Positions 1 to 11,780 of a stretch of 64,000 bases of DNA are shown here, in pieces. Location: NCBI GenBank assembly GCA_033032865.1, contig JAWHQI010000064.1, positions 2,480,001 to 2,544,000 of the forward strand, read 5' to 3'. The notes below the pieces were generated by a model. The model searched no databases. It had not been told where the DNA came from and saw only the letters and a list, made by a program, of their open reading frames with translations. The first letter of the stretch is position 1. Each line of letters starts with the position of its first letter. Source of the stretch: Dactylorhiza incarnata (taxonomy: Eukaryota; Streptophyta; Magnoliopsida; Asparagales; Orchidaceae). The position numbers and the translations under genes are program-made.

Positions 1-1198
1 TTCACCTCGGCCCGTAAGGGTTTAGCACTTTCAAGTGCTACACTAATTATACGCTACGCACCTAACCCCTTCACAAGGATCTAGGCTTCGCGAATACTCA
101 ACAAGGGAGGTGCAATACGCTCCGCATCAATTTCGTGGTGAAGGTTTGCCTTCAACCAATCTCAAAGCATGGGGCTTTCGTTAGCATCTTCACAAGATGC
201 CTATACTTATTTCCCGCACTGCTATAGATGATTTCACGGAGTCATTCTCCGGCACGCATTCTAGGCCTAACCTAAATGCAACGTCGCAAATCAAGCATCA
301 CCGATTCGGGCTCACGACCACGAATAGGCTTCACACAAAATGCCTAAATCCGCACGACTACCGGATTTTCTACCTGCAATAATGCCGGGGACGGACACAA
401 TCTACCCGGAGTTCCGAAGAACTTGAGGAAATCCTACACTTCACCCATTTGGTGAAAGGGATTCCTCATGCAAGCATAGAAAGAGGAATGAAAGGACAAA
501 TATAAGTCCAAAGTTCGGGAGGAAGAATCGTTACCCTAGAAGCGTTCTTCTTAGCCATGGATCCAAGATTTCACACGGAGGGAAAGGACCGCACCGGGCT
601 GCACTCTCCAAATCTGGAAACGGCTCGCGAAACGGAGCTCCGGAGCTCCGTCAATGGCGGGATCTCTCCTTCTTCTTCCTTGCCTCCTTCTTCTTTCTCT
701 AGGTTTGGAGAGAGAAAGGCTTAGAGATTATGAGGATTCAACTCCTCTCATCAGCCCTAAAGACCTCGAACATCTAATCCTAGCCATTGGATCGGATTCC
801 AAAGGATTTGGACGGACCGATCTTCTTCTCCGCTCAAAATCGCGGAGCAGAATAAACAGGGCGCACGATCACAGTTGCACGGTCAGTGGTCGTGCGCGAA
901 GAGGGAAATGGTCGTGCGCACTGTCCGGGATAGAACTCGATTCTCTTCTGAATTAACGCACGATCGCTGGCGCACGGTCAGTGGTCGTGCGCGAAGAGGG
1001 AAATGGTCGTGCGCACTGTCCGGGACAGAACTCGATTCTCTTCTGAATTAACGCACGATCGCTGGCGCACGATCACTGGTCGTGCGCGATGAGGCCACTG
1101 ATCGTGCGCTAAGAGCAGAAAGGGAAAATTTAGCCTGCTTCAAGTGCAGCACTACCACTCCGCCTACTTCGCTGAACTACGATTTTTGGGGTGTTACA
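1..1198 (-). repeat. G1 3' LTR (partial, starts before the window)
   Basis: Positions 1-1198 align to 7047-8244 at constant offset 7046. The LTR terminus on the plus strand is GGTGTTACA at 1190-1198. About 880 bp of the LTR lie left of the window, judging from the complete copy of 2,080 bp. It contains the GTGCGC motif array at 861-1112. Confidence 0.95.
861..1112. repeat. 95-bp tandem duplication with GTGCGC/GCGCAC dyad array in G1 LTR
   Basis: About a dozen copies of GTCGTGCGC or its inverse GCGCACGAT occur in 250 bp, carried on a 95-bp direct repeat (first copy from about 861, second from about 956, partial third from about 1051). The same array is at 7907-8158 in the other LTR. The array is CpG-dense. 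No coding role is visible; it may be a regulatory or protein-binding cluster. Confidence 0.8.
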
Positions 1199-1214
1199 AC
1201 TCCACCCCCCTTAA
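1199..1214 (-). other. G1 polypurine tract
   Basis: The minus strand reads TTAAGGGGGGTGGAGT immediately before the 3' LTR start TGTAACACC. This is the expected site of plus-strand DNA priming and fixes element orientation. Confidence 0.9.
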
Positions 1215-1262
1215 AAGAATTTCGTCCCAAAATTTATAAAACAGAAATAGCAAGAATTACAG

Positions 1263-1862
1263 CTATATATTACCTGAGAGAAATAGCTCGGGGTACTCCG
1301 CAAGCATCGCTTGCTCTCTCTCCCAAGAGAGCTCCTCTCGGCCGCAATTATCCCACCGGACTTTTACCATCCGAATAGACTTGTTCCGCAGCTGCTTTAC
1401 TTCGGTATCTTCGATGCGTAAGGGCTTGACTTTCGTCGACAACCCACTATCGACCGGAACTTTGCCGACCGCAACAATATGAGTAGGCTCTTGCACTGCC
1501 TTCCTCAACACTGAAATGTGAAACACGTCGTGCAGACCGCTCAGCTCTGCAGATAGTGCAAGCCGATAAGCCGCATCACCAACACGCTCCATGATCTCAA
1601 ACGGTCCTAAGTACCTTGGACTGAGCTTTTTCAAGCGTCGGATCCTTGATACCCCTTTGAACGGTTTGATCTTCAAGTAAACCCGGTCACCGACCGCAAA
1701 CTCTAGGTTCCTATGCTTGGCGTTGAAATATTTTGCTTGCCTATCCTGGGCAACCAATAGCCTTTCACGTATAGTCCGGATCGTCGAAGTTGCTTCCTCA
1801 ACATCCTTTCGCTTTAATAGCTTAGTATCGGCGTTTCCGCCCAAGACAACGGCGTACGACAC
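1263..1862 (-). CDS. G1 pol C terminus: integrase tail and chromodomain (frame-shifted from the rest of pol)
   Basis: This 199-residue frame continues integrase after a frameshift near 1840. It starts in a non-homologous overlap, then shows the integrase tail ([12 protein letters not shown] near residue 31 and [12 protein letters not shown] near 57, followed by the [11 protein letters not shown] block). It ends with a chromodomain-like segment ([19 protein letters not shown] near residue 177) of the Tekay group. Chromodomains of this class are thought to steer integration to heterochromatin. Upstream pol ends at 1814 in another frame, so full-length integrase cannot be made from this copy without recoding. 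The stop at 1263 lies about 50 bp before the polypurine tract, as usual in this lineage. Confidence 0.85.
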   Translation of the reverse strand: MSYAVVLGGNADTKLLKRKDVEEATSTIRTIRERLLVAQDRQAKYFNAKHRNLEFAVGDRVYLKIKPFKGVSRIRRLKKLSPRYLGPFEIMERVGDAAYRLALSAELSGLHDVFHISVLRKAVQEPTHIVAVGKVPVDSGLSTKVKPLRIEDTEVKQLRNKSIRMVKVRWDNCGREELSWEREQAMLAEYPELFLSGNI

Positions 1863-4647
1863 TTCTTACCATAGAGGGCTTCGAAGGGAGCCATCTTTAT
1901 ACAGGCTTGGTAGCTATTATTGTAGGCGAACTCGATCATATAGAGATGATCTTCCCACCTCTTTCCAAAATCTAGAGCGCACATTCGGAGCATATCTTCC
2001 ATAGTCCTGTTGGTTCTCTCGGTCTGTCCATCCGTTTGCGGGTGGAAGGCCATGCTGAACTTCAATTTCGTGCCCAACAGTTCATGGATAAGCCTCCAAT
2101 CTTTCGATGTGAAACGCCCGTCACGATCGCTGACGATGCTACGAGGGACACCGTGCAGTCTCACAATACTATCAACATAGAGCTTTGCTAGCTTCTCTAC
2201 AGAATCATCCTTCCGGTTCGGAATGAAGTGTGATACCTTTGTCAAACGGTCCACGATCACCCAGACGGCGTCGTTTCCATGTTGCGATCTCGGCAATCCG
2301 TGCACGAAATCCATCGAAGTATCATCAAACTTCCATTCCGGAATCGGCAAGGACTTCAGAAACCCACCGGGACGTTGACATTCCGCTTTCACCAACGCGC
2401 AAGTATGACACTTGGCCACGTAAAGGGCAATGTCTTTCTTCATACCCGGCCACCAGAAAAGCTTCTTCATATCCATATACATTTTAGTGCTCCCCGGGTG
2501 GATTGAGTACTTGGTATGATGAGCCTCGTACATCAACTCCGCCCGTAGAGTGCCAACGTTTGGGATGCACAACCTTTCCTGTTTCCACATAAGGTCGTCT
2601 TCGAAGGAGAAATCAGCGTTTAACCCCTCAACGGTTTCCGCCTTATAGCGTTTCATGCTCTCGTCCAGCTCCAATGCTTGTCGAACTCGGTCGGCAAGGT
2701 CGTATTGAACCTCCGTCCAGTTCAAGCATGCTGAAGTAGACGTTCTCCTATCAATGCAAATGATCTCCATTTCTTCCAGCTCGCGGATTAGACGCTCATC
2801 GTGCATCAAAATCCAATTTGCTTGAGCGGGAGCCCGACGACTCAGCGCGTCCGCTACTACATTTCCCTTACCGGGAGTATATTTGATGTCGAAGGTGTAG
2901 TCCCCAAGGAACTCCATCCACCTCCTTTGACGCATATTCAACTCCCTTTGATCCAGCAAGTACTTGAGGCTCTTGTGGTCGGTAAAGATATCGATCTTCA
3001 CGCCATATAAATAATGCCTCCAAAGTTTGAGGGCGAAAACCACGGCCGCTAGCTCCAAATCATGGACCGAGTAATTCCTCTCATGAAACTTCAGTTGCCG
3101 GGAGCCGTAGGCAATTACCTTCCTGAACTGCACTAGGACACAACCCAAACCACTTCCTGAGGCGTCGCTATAAATTTCGTAGCCTTCCGTACCTTGTGGC
3201 GAGCATAGAATGGGCGCCGTGGTCAGACGGCTCTCCAGCTCTTCAAAAGCTCGTGCGCACTCGGGCGACCAAACGAACTTATGATCCTTCCTAGTCAGTT
3301 TTGTCAGAGGAAGTGCGATCCTCGAGAAGTTTTCCACAAAGCGCCTATAATAGCCGGCAAGTCCTAAGAAACTTCGGACTTCCGCTACGTTTTTCAACAA
3401 AGGCCACGCTCGGATCGCTTCTATCTTCGACGGATCAACTGCAATTCCTTCTCCACTAACGACATGACCAAGGAATGCTACTGACGGTAGCCAAAACTCG
3501 CACTTGGAGAATTTGGCATATAGCCGACTCCTCCTCAAGGTGCTCAGAACTGCGTGCAGATGCCCTACATGCTCCTCTTCCGACTGAGAGTATACCAAAA
3601 TGTCGTCGATGAAGACGATCACAAATTGATCCAAATACTCTCGGAACGTCCTGTTCATTAAGTCCATGAATACCGACGGTGCATTGGACAGACCGAACGA
3701 CATCACCGTGAACTCATAGTGCCCAAAGCGGGTACTGAACGCTGTTTTTGGAATGTCACATTCCCTTATCCGCAGTTGGTAATAGCCGGACCTTAGGTCC
3801 AGCTTAGAGTAAACCGTCGACCCCACCAGTTGGTCGAATAGATCATCGATTCTTGGAATCGGATATCGGTTCTTCTCGGTCAACTTGTTTAGCTCTCGAT
3901 AATCAATACATAGACGCAAGCTCCCGTCCTTCTTTTTCACAAAGAGGACCGGTGCACTCCAAGGCGATGAACTTGGACGTACGTAGCCTTGCTCTAGCAG
4001 CTCTTGCAATTGAACCTTCAGCTCTGCCAATTCCTTTGGCGCTATCCGGTACGGTGAGCGGGCCACAGGTTTGGCACCTGGCACCAACTCGATACAGAAA
4101 TCGATCTCTCGCTGAGGCGGAGCCCCAGGGAGTTCGTTAGGAAACACGTCGGCGTACTCCGCTACAATTGGGACATCACATAACCTGGGCATTGGCTCTG
4201 AAGCCTCCAACAAGGTGAAGAACAACTCGGCGCCTTTTCTCACCGCCTTAACCACCTGGAGAGCAGACATCAGCGTCTTGCTCGCTCCTCGCATACCGGC
4301 GAACATGGTTTCTCCTTCGGTGTTCCTTCCCAGAGTGATCTCCTTTGTGTTGCAATCTATGCATGCCCGCTGCTCCGAGAGCCAGTCCATGCCGAAGATC
4401 ACATCAAATTCAGCTAACGGTAATAACGACGCTTCCAAGTCGAAATCCTGACTTCCGATCCGCACCTTCACACGGCTCTTCCTATCCGCACTCATTCGAG
4501 ATCCATTGGGTAACACTACTTCCAATCTATCCTCTACGAAGGTAGACGGCACTCCGATTCGCACAACGAAGTCCTCAGACAGAAAAGAGTGCGATGCACC
4601 CGTATCAAATAGAGCTCTCGCCGGATAGTTGAAAATTAGGATGAAAC
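1814..4647 (-). CDS. G1 pol: aspartic protease, reverse transcriptase, RNase H, integrase
   Basis: One long frame (947 residues from an internal Met at 4657). Protease active site DTG is at residues 18-20. RT has YRELN near 253 and the catalytic FIDD at 349-352. RNase H acidic residues appear at D498, E535 and D560. The integrase zinc finger HHCC is at about 714/720/750/753, and the catalytic triad D783, D844, E880 has the expected 35-residue DD35E spacing. The listed Met is probably not the true start: nucleotides 4648-4657 look like the end of an intron, and the protease lacks its usual leader unless joined to gag at 4731/4647. The frame is open for its whole length and ends early by a frameshift at about 1840. 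Translation of pol is therefore inferred to depend on splicing of the 83-bp segment. Confidence 0.93.
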
Positions 4648-4730
4648 CTAATTGCACACAAATAAAGCATATAGTCGTACAACAGTATGAATTATATATA
4701 TAGCTGTAAAAGCTAACTTCTAATTCGTAC
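4648..4730 (-). other. Candidate 83-bp spliceosomal intron separating G1 gag from pol
   Basis: On the minus strand the segment begins GTACGAATTAG after ACAG and ends TGTGCAATTAG before GTTTC. It is strongly AT-rich (TATATATA inside), unlike the flanking coding DNA. The gag stop codon TAG lies within its first 11 bases. Eighty-three is not a multiple of three, and removing it places gag and pol in one frame, with the residues at the join matching the usual Tekay gag-protease linker. This would make unspliced RNA encode Gag and spliced RNA Gag-Pol. Splice signals are seen; splicing itself is inferred. Confidence 0.65.
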
Positions 4731-5940
4731 CTGTGACGACATCAGTTTGTCGTATAGCTTCTTGTTGGCCAAGCGAATAGACTCTCGGCTGAGTCGGAAT
4801 GTGCTGGGAAGCCGAAGACTCCGCAGCTTTACCCTTTTCCGCAGCACGAGCATAATCCACCGCTCGATTACCAGCCTTCGGGGGACCACTTCGACACACC
4901 GCAGCTTTGTGTCCCACCTTCCCGCAGGTGAAACACGTAATAGGAGTCCGCGCGGTCGTGGCTCCCGAAACATTTGAAGGAGCTGGTTCCGCCTGTTTGA
5001 ACTTCCTTTTGTTCCTTCTGAAATCCGACTTGGACTGAGAGGCCGGCGCATGAAACTCAGGTTTCTTTACAACACCCCTTGCTTGTACCCTCTTCATGTC
5101 CAACTCCAAAGATCTGGCAGTTTGCACCATCACTTGGAAGCCAAACGTCATAGGGCCTGCAAGGAGCAGCCTCAACTCGTCCCAAAGCCCTTCATAGAAC
5201 TTATTTGTCTTTGTCTCCTCATCCTCCACCAAGGACCCCGCATAGCGACTCAGTCTGGTAAACTCATGCAAGTAATCGTCAACGGAGCGATCACCTTGTG
5301 TCAACCTCAAGAACTGGTTTTGTAACGCAATGGGCTGGGCAGAGGGGATAAACCTTTGGAGGAACGACTTTGAAAACTCAGCCATTGTGATTTCAGTAAT
5401 ATCTCTACCGCAGAACTTATGCAGCTCCTGTTCTTCCCACCACAGCACAACCTCTCCATCAAGAAGGAAAGTGGCTAAGGTGACCATCATGGCTTCGTCC
5501 GTCGCTGTCGCCCTCAGAGTTCTTCTAACTCTTGACAACCAGTCTTCTGCCTCCGTTGGGGACTCAGATCCCGAGAAGGTAGGAGGATTAAAGCTTAGGA
5601 AATGCTTTAATTGTTGGTCACGCGCTCGCCCCGCAACTACTTGCGCAACTTGGCATTCCACCCTTGACGCAACCGCAGGTTCTACTGCAGCTAAAGGCAC
5701 AGGGGCCTCCACCCTTGGTTCCGCGGCAGGTTCCACTGCAGCAACAGCCTCAGGGGCCACATCCGGAGTAGGAGTAGCAGGCTGGACCAGCCTTTGGGGT
5801 TGAGCGTTGATCATCGCGAAGACAGCCTCTGCGACTAATTTGATCATTTCAGCAGAAGGAGTGGTCGCTGGCACTTCAGCCGACCCACTACTTTCAGCGG
5901 TGTTATGGGGTCGAGACTGCCCCGCAGCACTTCTAGTCAC
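4720..5940 (-). CDS. G1 gag (capsid and nucleocapsid)
   Basis: This 406-residue Gag has an Ala/Pro/Val-rich N-terminal third. A retrotransposon-gag capsid domain spans about residues 110-285 ([11 protein letters not shown] start, LWWEEQE near 166, [12 protein letters not shown] near 223). One intact CCHC zinc knuckle [14 protein letters not shown] is at 336-349 (CX2CX4HX4C), binding packaged RNA. The start Met at 5940 is 209 bp from the primer site, a normal leader length. The frame is uninterrupted. The stop falls inside the candidate intron, so the last few residues belong only to the unspliced product. Confidence 0.93.
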   Translation of the reverse strand: MTRSAAGQSRPHNTAESSGSAEVPATTPSAEMIKLVAEAVFAMINAQPQRLVQPATPTPDVAPEAVAAVEPAAEPRVEAPVPLAAVEPAVASRVECQVAQVVAGRARDQQLKHFLSFNPPTFSGSESPTEAEDWLSRVRRTLRATATDEAMMVTLATFLLDGEVVLWWEEQELHKFCGRDITEITMAEFSKSFLQRFIPSAQPIALQNQFLRLTQGDRSVDDYLHEFTRLSRYAGSLVEDEETKTNKFYEGLWDELRLLLAGPMTFGFQVMVQTARSLELDMKRVQARGVVKKPEFHAPASQSKSDFRRNKRKFKQAEPAPSNVSGATTARTPITCFTCGKVGHKAAVCRSGPPKAGNRAVDYARAAEKGKAAESSASQHIPTQPRVYSLGQQEAIRQTDVVTGTN

Positions 5941-6148
5941 CTATAATCATGCAAAGCACAATTTAGTGACCCAAAACATATCAAACATCAATCATGGAAC
6001 GCTCAGGTTCCGCAAACAAGTATGTTTTTTCATTCCTAAGTGGACATTCTTATTAGTTTTTGTCGTTTTAGGTGAATGCACAACCCATGCGCACCACCCC
6101 TTAAAAGGAATTCATCCCGAATTCGCTAAACTACGGATCGACGCCTTA

Positions 6149-6160
6149 GGCTCTGATACA
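6149..6160 (-). other. G1 primer binding site (initiator Met tRNA type)
   Basis: The minus strand reads TGTATCAGAGCC four bases inside the 5' LTR. It matches the usual TGGTATCAGAGCC complement of plant initiator tRNA-Met except for one base. Confidence 0.8.
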
Positions 6161-6164
6161 AAAT

Positions 6165-8244
6165 TGTTACACCCTGCCAGTACGAAAAGTATAACAGCGG
6201 GTCCGGCCGGGACCCCACGCCATACAAACCACACTAGCTAGGAGTTAAAAGGTGATAAACAGAAAAGAATACAACTACACGAGAGTACAAAACGTAAGCG
6301 GAAGCATTTGATTAAAAACATACATTTAGAACTGTCCACTATCATAGGAATGAAACCATAAAGTAGAGTTACGGCCTTAAGGCCTTACATTTAACCAAAT
6401 GTAATAAAACTCCTTAAACATACATCGGCACGCAGGCCGGCAATACATGGAAAATAGAAAATAGGCTGGCCTTCGAGGGCCAACTCAGCAAAAGGGTCAC
6501 CGCCCGCTATTTTCCGCTAGGCTCACCTGCACCTGCATAAGAACATTCCACCAAGCGGTGGCAAACAAGGTAACGGTCAGCAAAGCTGACCAAATTATAA
6601 CGACCCCACCCCTTTCCCGGGGTGGCGGAGCTTCTACCCTGCAAGCAAGCCAAACTAGCAACAAGTACTAATAAAAAGAAAGTGCAAACTACACAAGGTG
6701 AGGTTTCAAGCACAATCAATCTTCTAGGTTGAGCATCAAAAGAGAGGGGAACCTAGGTATGCACATGATGTTGGTTGGGTCCACCCGAAGGTTCCCCACA
6801 ACCGCCTAAGCAATCGCATGAGGCTAATCATAATATCAATTCCACAACACTCCACCCTAAGGGTCACAACCTTAGGTGGGAACAAGAGCTTTTGGTCGGT
6901 TTAGGTATGACACCTTCCACGACCTCTCCCATGATCACACGGCTTTCATGAGGAAGGGACCTCTTACCGATCTGCATGGAAACGGGTTCGGTTTAGTTTT
7001 GCCCGTGCTCTAACCGTCGCGATCTATCGCACGACGCGGGTACGGCTTCACCTCGGCCCGTAAGGGTTTAGCACTTTCAAGTGCTACACTAATTATACGC
7101 TACGCACCTAACCCCTTCACAAGGATCTAGGCTTCGCGAATACTCAACAAGGGAGGTGCAATACGCTCCGCATCAATTTCGTGGTGAAGGTTTGCCTTCA
7201 ACCAATCTCAAAGCATGGGGCTTTCGTTAGCATCTTCACAAGACGCCTATACTTATTTCCCGCACTGTTATAGATGATTTCACGGAGTCATTCTCCAGCA
7301 CGCATTCTAGGCCTAACCTAAATGCAACGTCTCAAATCAAGTATCACCGATTCGGGCTCACGGCCACGAATAAGCTTCACACAAAATGCCTAAATCCGCA
7401 CGACTACCGGATTTTCTACCTGCAATAATGCCGGGGACGGACACAATCTACCCGGAGTTCCGAAGAACTTGAGGAAATCCTACACTTCACCCATTTGGTG
7501 AAAGGGATTCCTCATGCAAGCATAGAAAGAGGAATGAAAGGACAAATACAAGTCCAAAGTTCGGGAGGAAGAATCGTTACCCTAGAAGCGTTCTTCTTAG
7601 CCATGGATCCAAGATTTCACACGGAGGGAAAGGACCGCACCGGGCTGCACTCTCCAAATCTGGAAACGGCTCGCGAAACGGAGCTCCGGAGCTCCGTCAA
7701 TGGCGGGATCTCTCCTTCTTCTTCCTTGCCTCCTTCTTCTTTCTCTAGGTTTGGAGAGAGAAAGGCTTAGAGATTATGAGGATTCAACTCCTCTCATCAG
7801 CCCTAAAGACCTCCAGCATCTAATCCTAGCCATTGGATCGGATTCCAAAGGATTTGGACGGACCGATCTTCTTCTCCGCTCAAAATCGCGGAGCAGAATA
7901 AACAGGGCGCACGATCACAGGCGCACGGTCAGTGGTCGTGCGCGAAGAGGGAAATGGTCGTGCGCACTGTCCGGTACAGAACTCGACTCTCTTCTGAATT
8001 AACGCACGATCGCTGGCGCACGGTCAGTGGTCGTGCGCGAAGAGGGAAATGGTCGTGCGCACTGTCCGGGACAGAACTCGATTCTCTTCTGAATTAACGC
8101 ACGATCGCTGGCGCACGATCACCGGTCGTGCGCGATGAGGCCACTGATCGTGCGCTAAGAGCAGAAAGGGAAAATTTAGCCTGCTTCAAGTGCAGCACTA
8201 CCACTCCGCCTACTTCGCTGAACTACGATTTTTGGGGTGTTACA
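6165..8244 (-). repeat. G1 5' LTR (2,080 bp, complete)
   Basis: Bounded by TGTTACACC at 6165 and GGTGTTACA at 8244 on the plus strand, i.e. TG...CA with an extended inverted terminal repeat. It carries the promoter-side U3 and the GTGCGC array (7907-8158). Small ORFs in it (for example near 6507-6719 and 7700-8002) have no family features and are not called. Confidence 0.93.
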
Positions 8245-9596
8245 AACATGATAAAAATATAATCCGCTATCAAAATGCAAACCCAACATAATTGATTAAG
8301 TTGATAGCATACATATTAGGGGAGCATTCACATAGGGGGAGCATGTATTTAGGGGGAGCAATTCTAAATGCTAAAATCAATAATTATCCTAAAGTCATCA
8401 CTCTCACACACACACAAGTATAGTCTCATCATGCTTATTTATTAATGCTTTGTTTTATCATTAATGGATTTGTTATTATCAAAAGGGGGAGTTTGTTGGA
8501 ACATGGTCTTCCGCATCTCCTAGGTTTGAGAATAACAAATCCTATGTGTATTTGATCTTGTGTGTTCAAGTGTGCAGGTTAACATAGTCCATATGACTCA
8601 AGGAGTACTCATGATGACTGCCCCCAAAATTGAGGCCAAAATTCGAACAAGTTCACTAGCGCCGGCGGTAGCGATAGCGCCCGGCGCTAGCATTGATTAG
8701 CTCGATTCCGGCGGCATTTTTAGAAGGAGCTAGCGCCCGGCGGTAGCTACTAGCGCTGGCGGTAGCATGGCGCACAAGAGGCATAGAGCAAATTGTTGCC
8801 ACGGATGGGAGATTCGGCCGCGCAAGATCATTCCTAATCCGGGCTAGCGCCGGCGGTAGCGCTAGCGCCGGCGGTAGCGTGAAGGCTATAAATTGGATGC
8901 TTTGGCTCCGAATTCTTCATCCTCCTCCAATCCCAAACTCCAGAGCTTCGTGCCACAGCAGAGAGAGGAAGATTCAGAGTGATACTCCCACAATTCCATA
9001 AAGCCTTAAGGAGATTCGTGGAGAAGATTTCAACACGCGTCATCATCGTGACAAAAGGCCGCATCGACTACGATCATACTCTGCGGGCCTTCGTCCACTT
9101 CTCCAAGAGATCCACATAGAGGGAGTTTTTATATTATTGTCTTTTCATTTCATATCTTTTCTGTAAATGGTAGTGAAATCGCCTCGTGTTGGCGACTAGG
9201 TCTGGGGTAGGACTTAGGGCTGAAATTCGCCTCGTGTTGGCGACTAGATCTAGGTTAGGTCTAGGGGGTGCTCGAGGCCTTTCTGGGGATAGATCGGCTA
9301 GAGCGGCTTGAGGCCGTATCTGGGGAGAGATCGACTAAAGCCAACCGGTTCGTGGGGATACGAGTCGGTATAGAAAATGAAAAAGAATTTTTATTAGTCG
9401 CCTCCGATTTCTAGCGTCATAGAAATCAAGTTTTGTAAAACATTATTTGATATTAATAAAGCATATCTCTTTATTATTGTTTTACTTGATGTCTCTTTAT
9501 TAATCTTGCAATACTCCGAAGTTTTTCTAAATATAATCTAAAGTTTTTGAAAACCCTTATTCACCCCCCCCTCTAAGGGCGCCGACCGATCCAACA
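8245..9596 (+). mobile_element. F: 3' end of a SIRE-like Ty1/copia element (3' UTR plus LTR)
   Basis: 8245-8494 is 3' UTR with repeated AGGGGGAGCA tracts. 8495-9596 is an LTR (1,102 bp) starting TGTTGGAACATGG and ending CGATCCAACA, preceded by the polypurine tract AAAAGGGGGAGT. The rest of F lies left of the window because G1 inserted here. Its right flank AAGAG (9597-9601) is the candidate target duplication. LTR ends and the CTCTAAGGGCG tail match element B, so F and B belong to one clade. Confidence 0.85.
8495..9596 (+). repeat. F 3' LTR with GCTAGCGC/GGCGGTAGCG motif array
   Basis: The LTR has perfect TGTTGGA/TCCAACA ends. Between about 8650 and 8880 there are some ten copies of GCGCTAGC, GCCGGCGGTAGC or close relatives in both orientations, in an otherwise AT-rich LTR. 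Near its 3' end is a run of eight C followed by TCTAAGGGC, a hallmark also seen in B. Confidence 0.85.
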
Positions 9597-9853
9597 AAGA
9601 GTATGTTGCTTGGACTTTTTGTTAGAGTAGCGTCGACATCCATTCGATGTTGCGTCGATTTCTATTCGACGCCAATATTAACTTCACCAAATTTGTGCTT
9701 CTCTTGATATGATCTTGACACCCTAGGTTGAGTGTGACATCCTAAGACACCTAATGATCAGATTACCCTCACTATACAATGGGTAATTCACTCCTAAGGA
9801 ATAAAATCACTTTTAGGTAATTTGTTAAGTTAAATCAAAGGATTTTCCCAATA
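9597..9853 (-). repeat. D 3' LTR tip (U3 start), truncated by insertion of F
   Basis: Assigned mainly by position. It follows (on the minus strand) the accessory ORF and a polypurine-like AAATAGGGAGAGAT ending at 9854. It contains the D-type motif (GCGTCGACATCC, TTGCGTCGA, TTCGACGCC at about 9632-9685). The start reads TATTGGGA rather than TGTTGGGA. The stretch 9854-10056 is 3' UTR with no other feature seen. Confidence 0.55.
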
Positions 9854-10056
9854 ATCTCTCCCTATTTATCTTAACAAATTTTATAAATTGAATAAAGTGA
9901 TTTTATATATTTCTTTGCATAAACCAAAATTACATACATGACAACATAGATATATAAAAAAATGACAGATTAAAATCACAAGCCATTTAATTCAATTGTA
10001 TATAGATCACATAGTTGTATTTCAGGAATTGTGGGACATTGCAAAGTACATGAACC

Positions 10057-11780
10057 TCATTGCTCCTTGTCAGGGGTTTTTCTTTTCCTTGAAAACACCT
10101 TTACCTTCATTGGGGAAATTTTAAGAGGCTCATCATCTTCTGTAGTAGCATCCTTGGGAAGCTCCCCCTGAGAGTGTGCATTTACTTCAGCCTGCTGGGC
10201 AGCTTCCTGAGTAATCTTAGTAACCTCATCTAACACTGTTTCAAGCAGAGGCTCATCCTGAAATACTGTTGTGCTTACAACTGCCATTTATGTATCCAAA
10301 TTTCTTTGAACATCTAGAGCAAGCTCCCCCTGAACTACTGAAGGCTCCCCCTGATCTGTAGCATTTAAATTCTCCTCATTCACATTTGACAGATACTGAT
10401 TTACATCTGTCATCTCTTTGTCAAACTCCTCATTATCTGCTTGTACGCTTTCTTCATCATTCTGTTTTTCTGGAGCAGACTCCCCCTGATCTGCGGGCTC
10501 CCCTGGATCTGTGCACCTTGGAAGGTGGTCACTTTGTCAGGAACATGAGCATCACCTACACCATGTTCACTCAAATCTAGAACAGGTCTTTCTTCCTCCA
10601 ATAGGTTCTCCCCCTTCTTAACCTTGCTGGCTAGAAAGGTTAAGAATTCCTTTGTGACCATTGAGGAAGATATAAAATCTTTGAGGCTCTGGAGAGATCT
10701 TTTAAAGGATAATAGCTCACCCTTTATTTGTGAGTATTTTCTATCAAACCTTCTTGCCTGAGAGGCCACCTGATCTGCAAATGTGGAGGAGGCAATGCCA
10801 ACTGCCTTTGAGATGATTTGCTCAAGATCAATCTTGGGGATATGAGAGGTAGATGGAGGAGTTGATGGAGGGAATTCTTCTTGGATAGGGGAGAGTGGCT
10901 GATAAAACTCTGGTGAGACATGAATAGGTGGAGTAAATGTGGATGGTAGCTGATGAGGCATTTGGGAAGATGGCTCTGGGTCTGATGAGGATTGGTGCTA
11001 CTGTTATTGTTGTTGAGATGGAATATCCTCATGATGGAGATCTGGAGAGGGAGGAGTAGAGGGAGGAGGTGAAGCTGGGGCTTGACCAGGCTTTAGGATT
11101 TGACTTGTCCACTTAGAGAAAATTCCAATGTTTATTCTCTTTCCAGGAGGAATTGGCACTCCTTTTGACTTGCAGATGCTTGAGTAATGTTGAAAGAGAA
11201 CTTGACTCATTATTCTCATATAAGCATTTTCTTTATGAGCATACTTATGCCCGATCATCTTCAGAAGACATCTCCCCCAATTTATCTTCTTCTTGAGGAC
11301 AAGAGTGCCCATAATCTGCAGCTGCTGCTTTGGAATTGCATCATGGGCTGAGATTTTGCACAATAGAACTTTCCCAACAATGTCAGCCAGAAATCTATAT
11401 TCTTCAGCCAAGTCGGCCTTCTTCAGATTTATAGGTTTGTCTTTCTTAAATTTCATAATCTCCAGGACATTTTTCGTCTCCTCTCCTGTCAGTTCTTCTG
11501 AGTTACTTCCAGTAGGTAGATCATATGTTTGGGATAGAAGCTCAACAGTTATACTGATATCTTATCCAGAAACTGTCCCTTGAAGGGACCCATCATCTGC
11601 AACATGTATACTGTCCTTGAACTCTGTAAGTTCTACATCTAGAATCTTACACCTTATTGAAATAAGCTTAGTCAGGCCAGCCTCCTGAAATAAGCCAAGT
11701 ATAGCTTTGAAGCTTTCGGCAGCTGCGTTGAACGAATCAACATCTACATCAAATCCTGAGTTAACCTTGGGTGGAGCCAT
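10057..11780 (-). pseudogene. D accessory ORF downstream of gag (shared with C), nuclear-type basic tail
   Basis: A decayed ORF of about 570 codons, beginning MAPPKVN at 11780. Its middle (about 11456-11100; RFLADIVGKVLLCK, GRCLLKMIGHKYAHKEN, ICKSKGVPIPPGKR) resembles the homologous segment in C at 32028-31400 and, loosely, the plant retroelement accessory domain often labelled putative plant transposon protein. The rest is Pro/Ser-rich and then helical. The C terminus is basic (KVKVFSRKRKTPDKEQ). No signal peptide or membrane span is seen, arguing against a membrane envelope protein. Stops occur at 11562, two in a Gln run near 11000, and 10288; a frameshift lies near 10460. A TGCAG|GT acceptor-like site is at 11795, just upstream of the Met. 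Confidence 0.6.

Larger units (their letters stand above)
1..8244 (-). mobile_element. G1: Ty3/gypsy Tekay-type chromovirus LTR retrotransposon, left end cut by window
   Basis: The element reads right to left: 5' LTR (6165-8244), primer site, gag, candidate intron, pol (protease, RT, RNase H, integrase, chromodomain), polypurine tract, 3' LTR (1-1198 visible). LTR ends on the minus strand are TGTAACACC at the start and ACA at the end. The two LTRs differ by 16 substitutions and no indels over the 1,198 comparable positions (about 1.3 percent), so insertion is fairly recent. Domain order and the C-terminal chromodomain place it in the Tekay/Del chromoviruses. It inserted into the 3' UTR of copia F; the right flank starts AACAT, and the matching left target duplication lies outside the window. 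One frameshift near the integrase C terminus is the only obvious coding damage. Confidence 0.95.

Noticed and set aside
5330..6241. Plus-strand ORFs of 144-157 residues over G1 gag
   Set aside because: Shadows of gag and leader; no family features.
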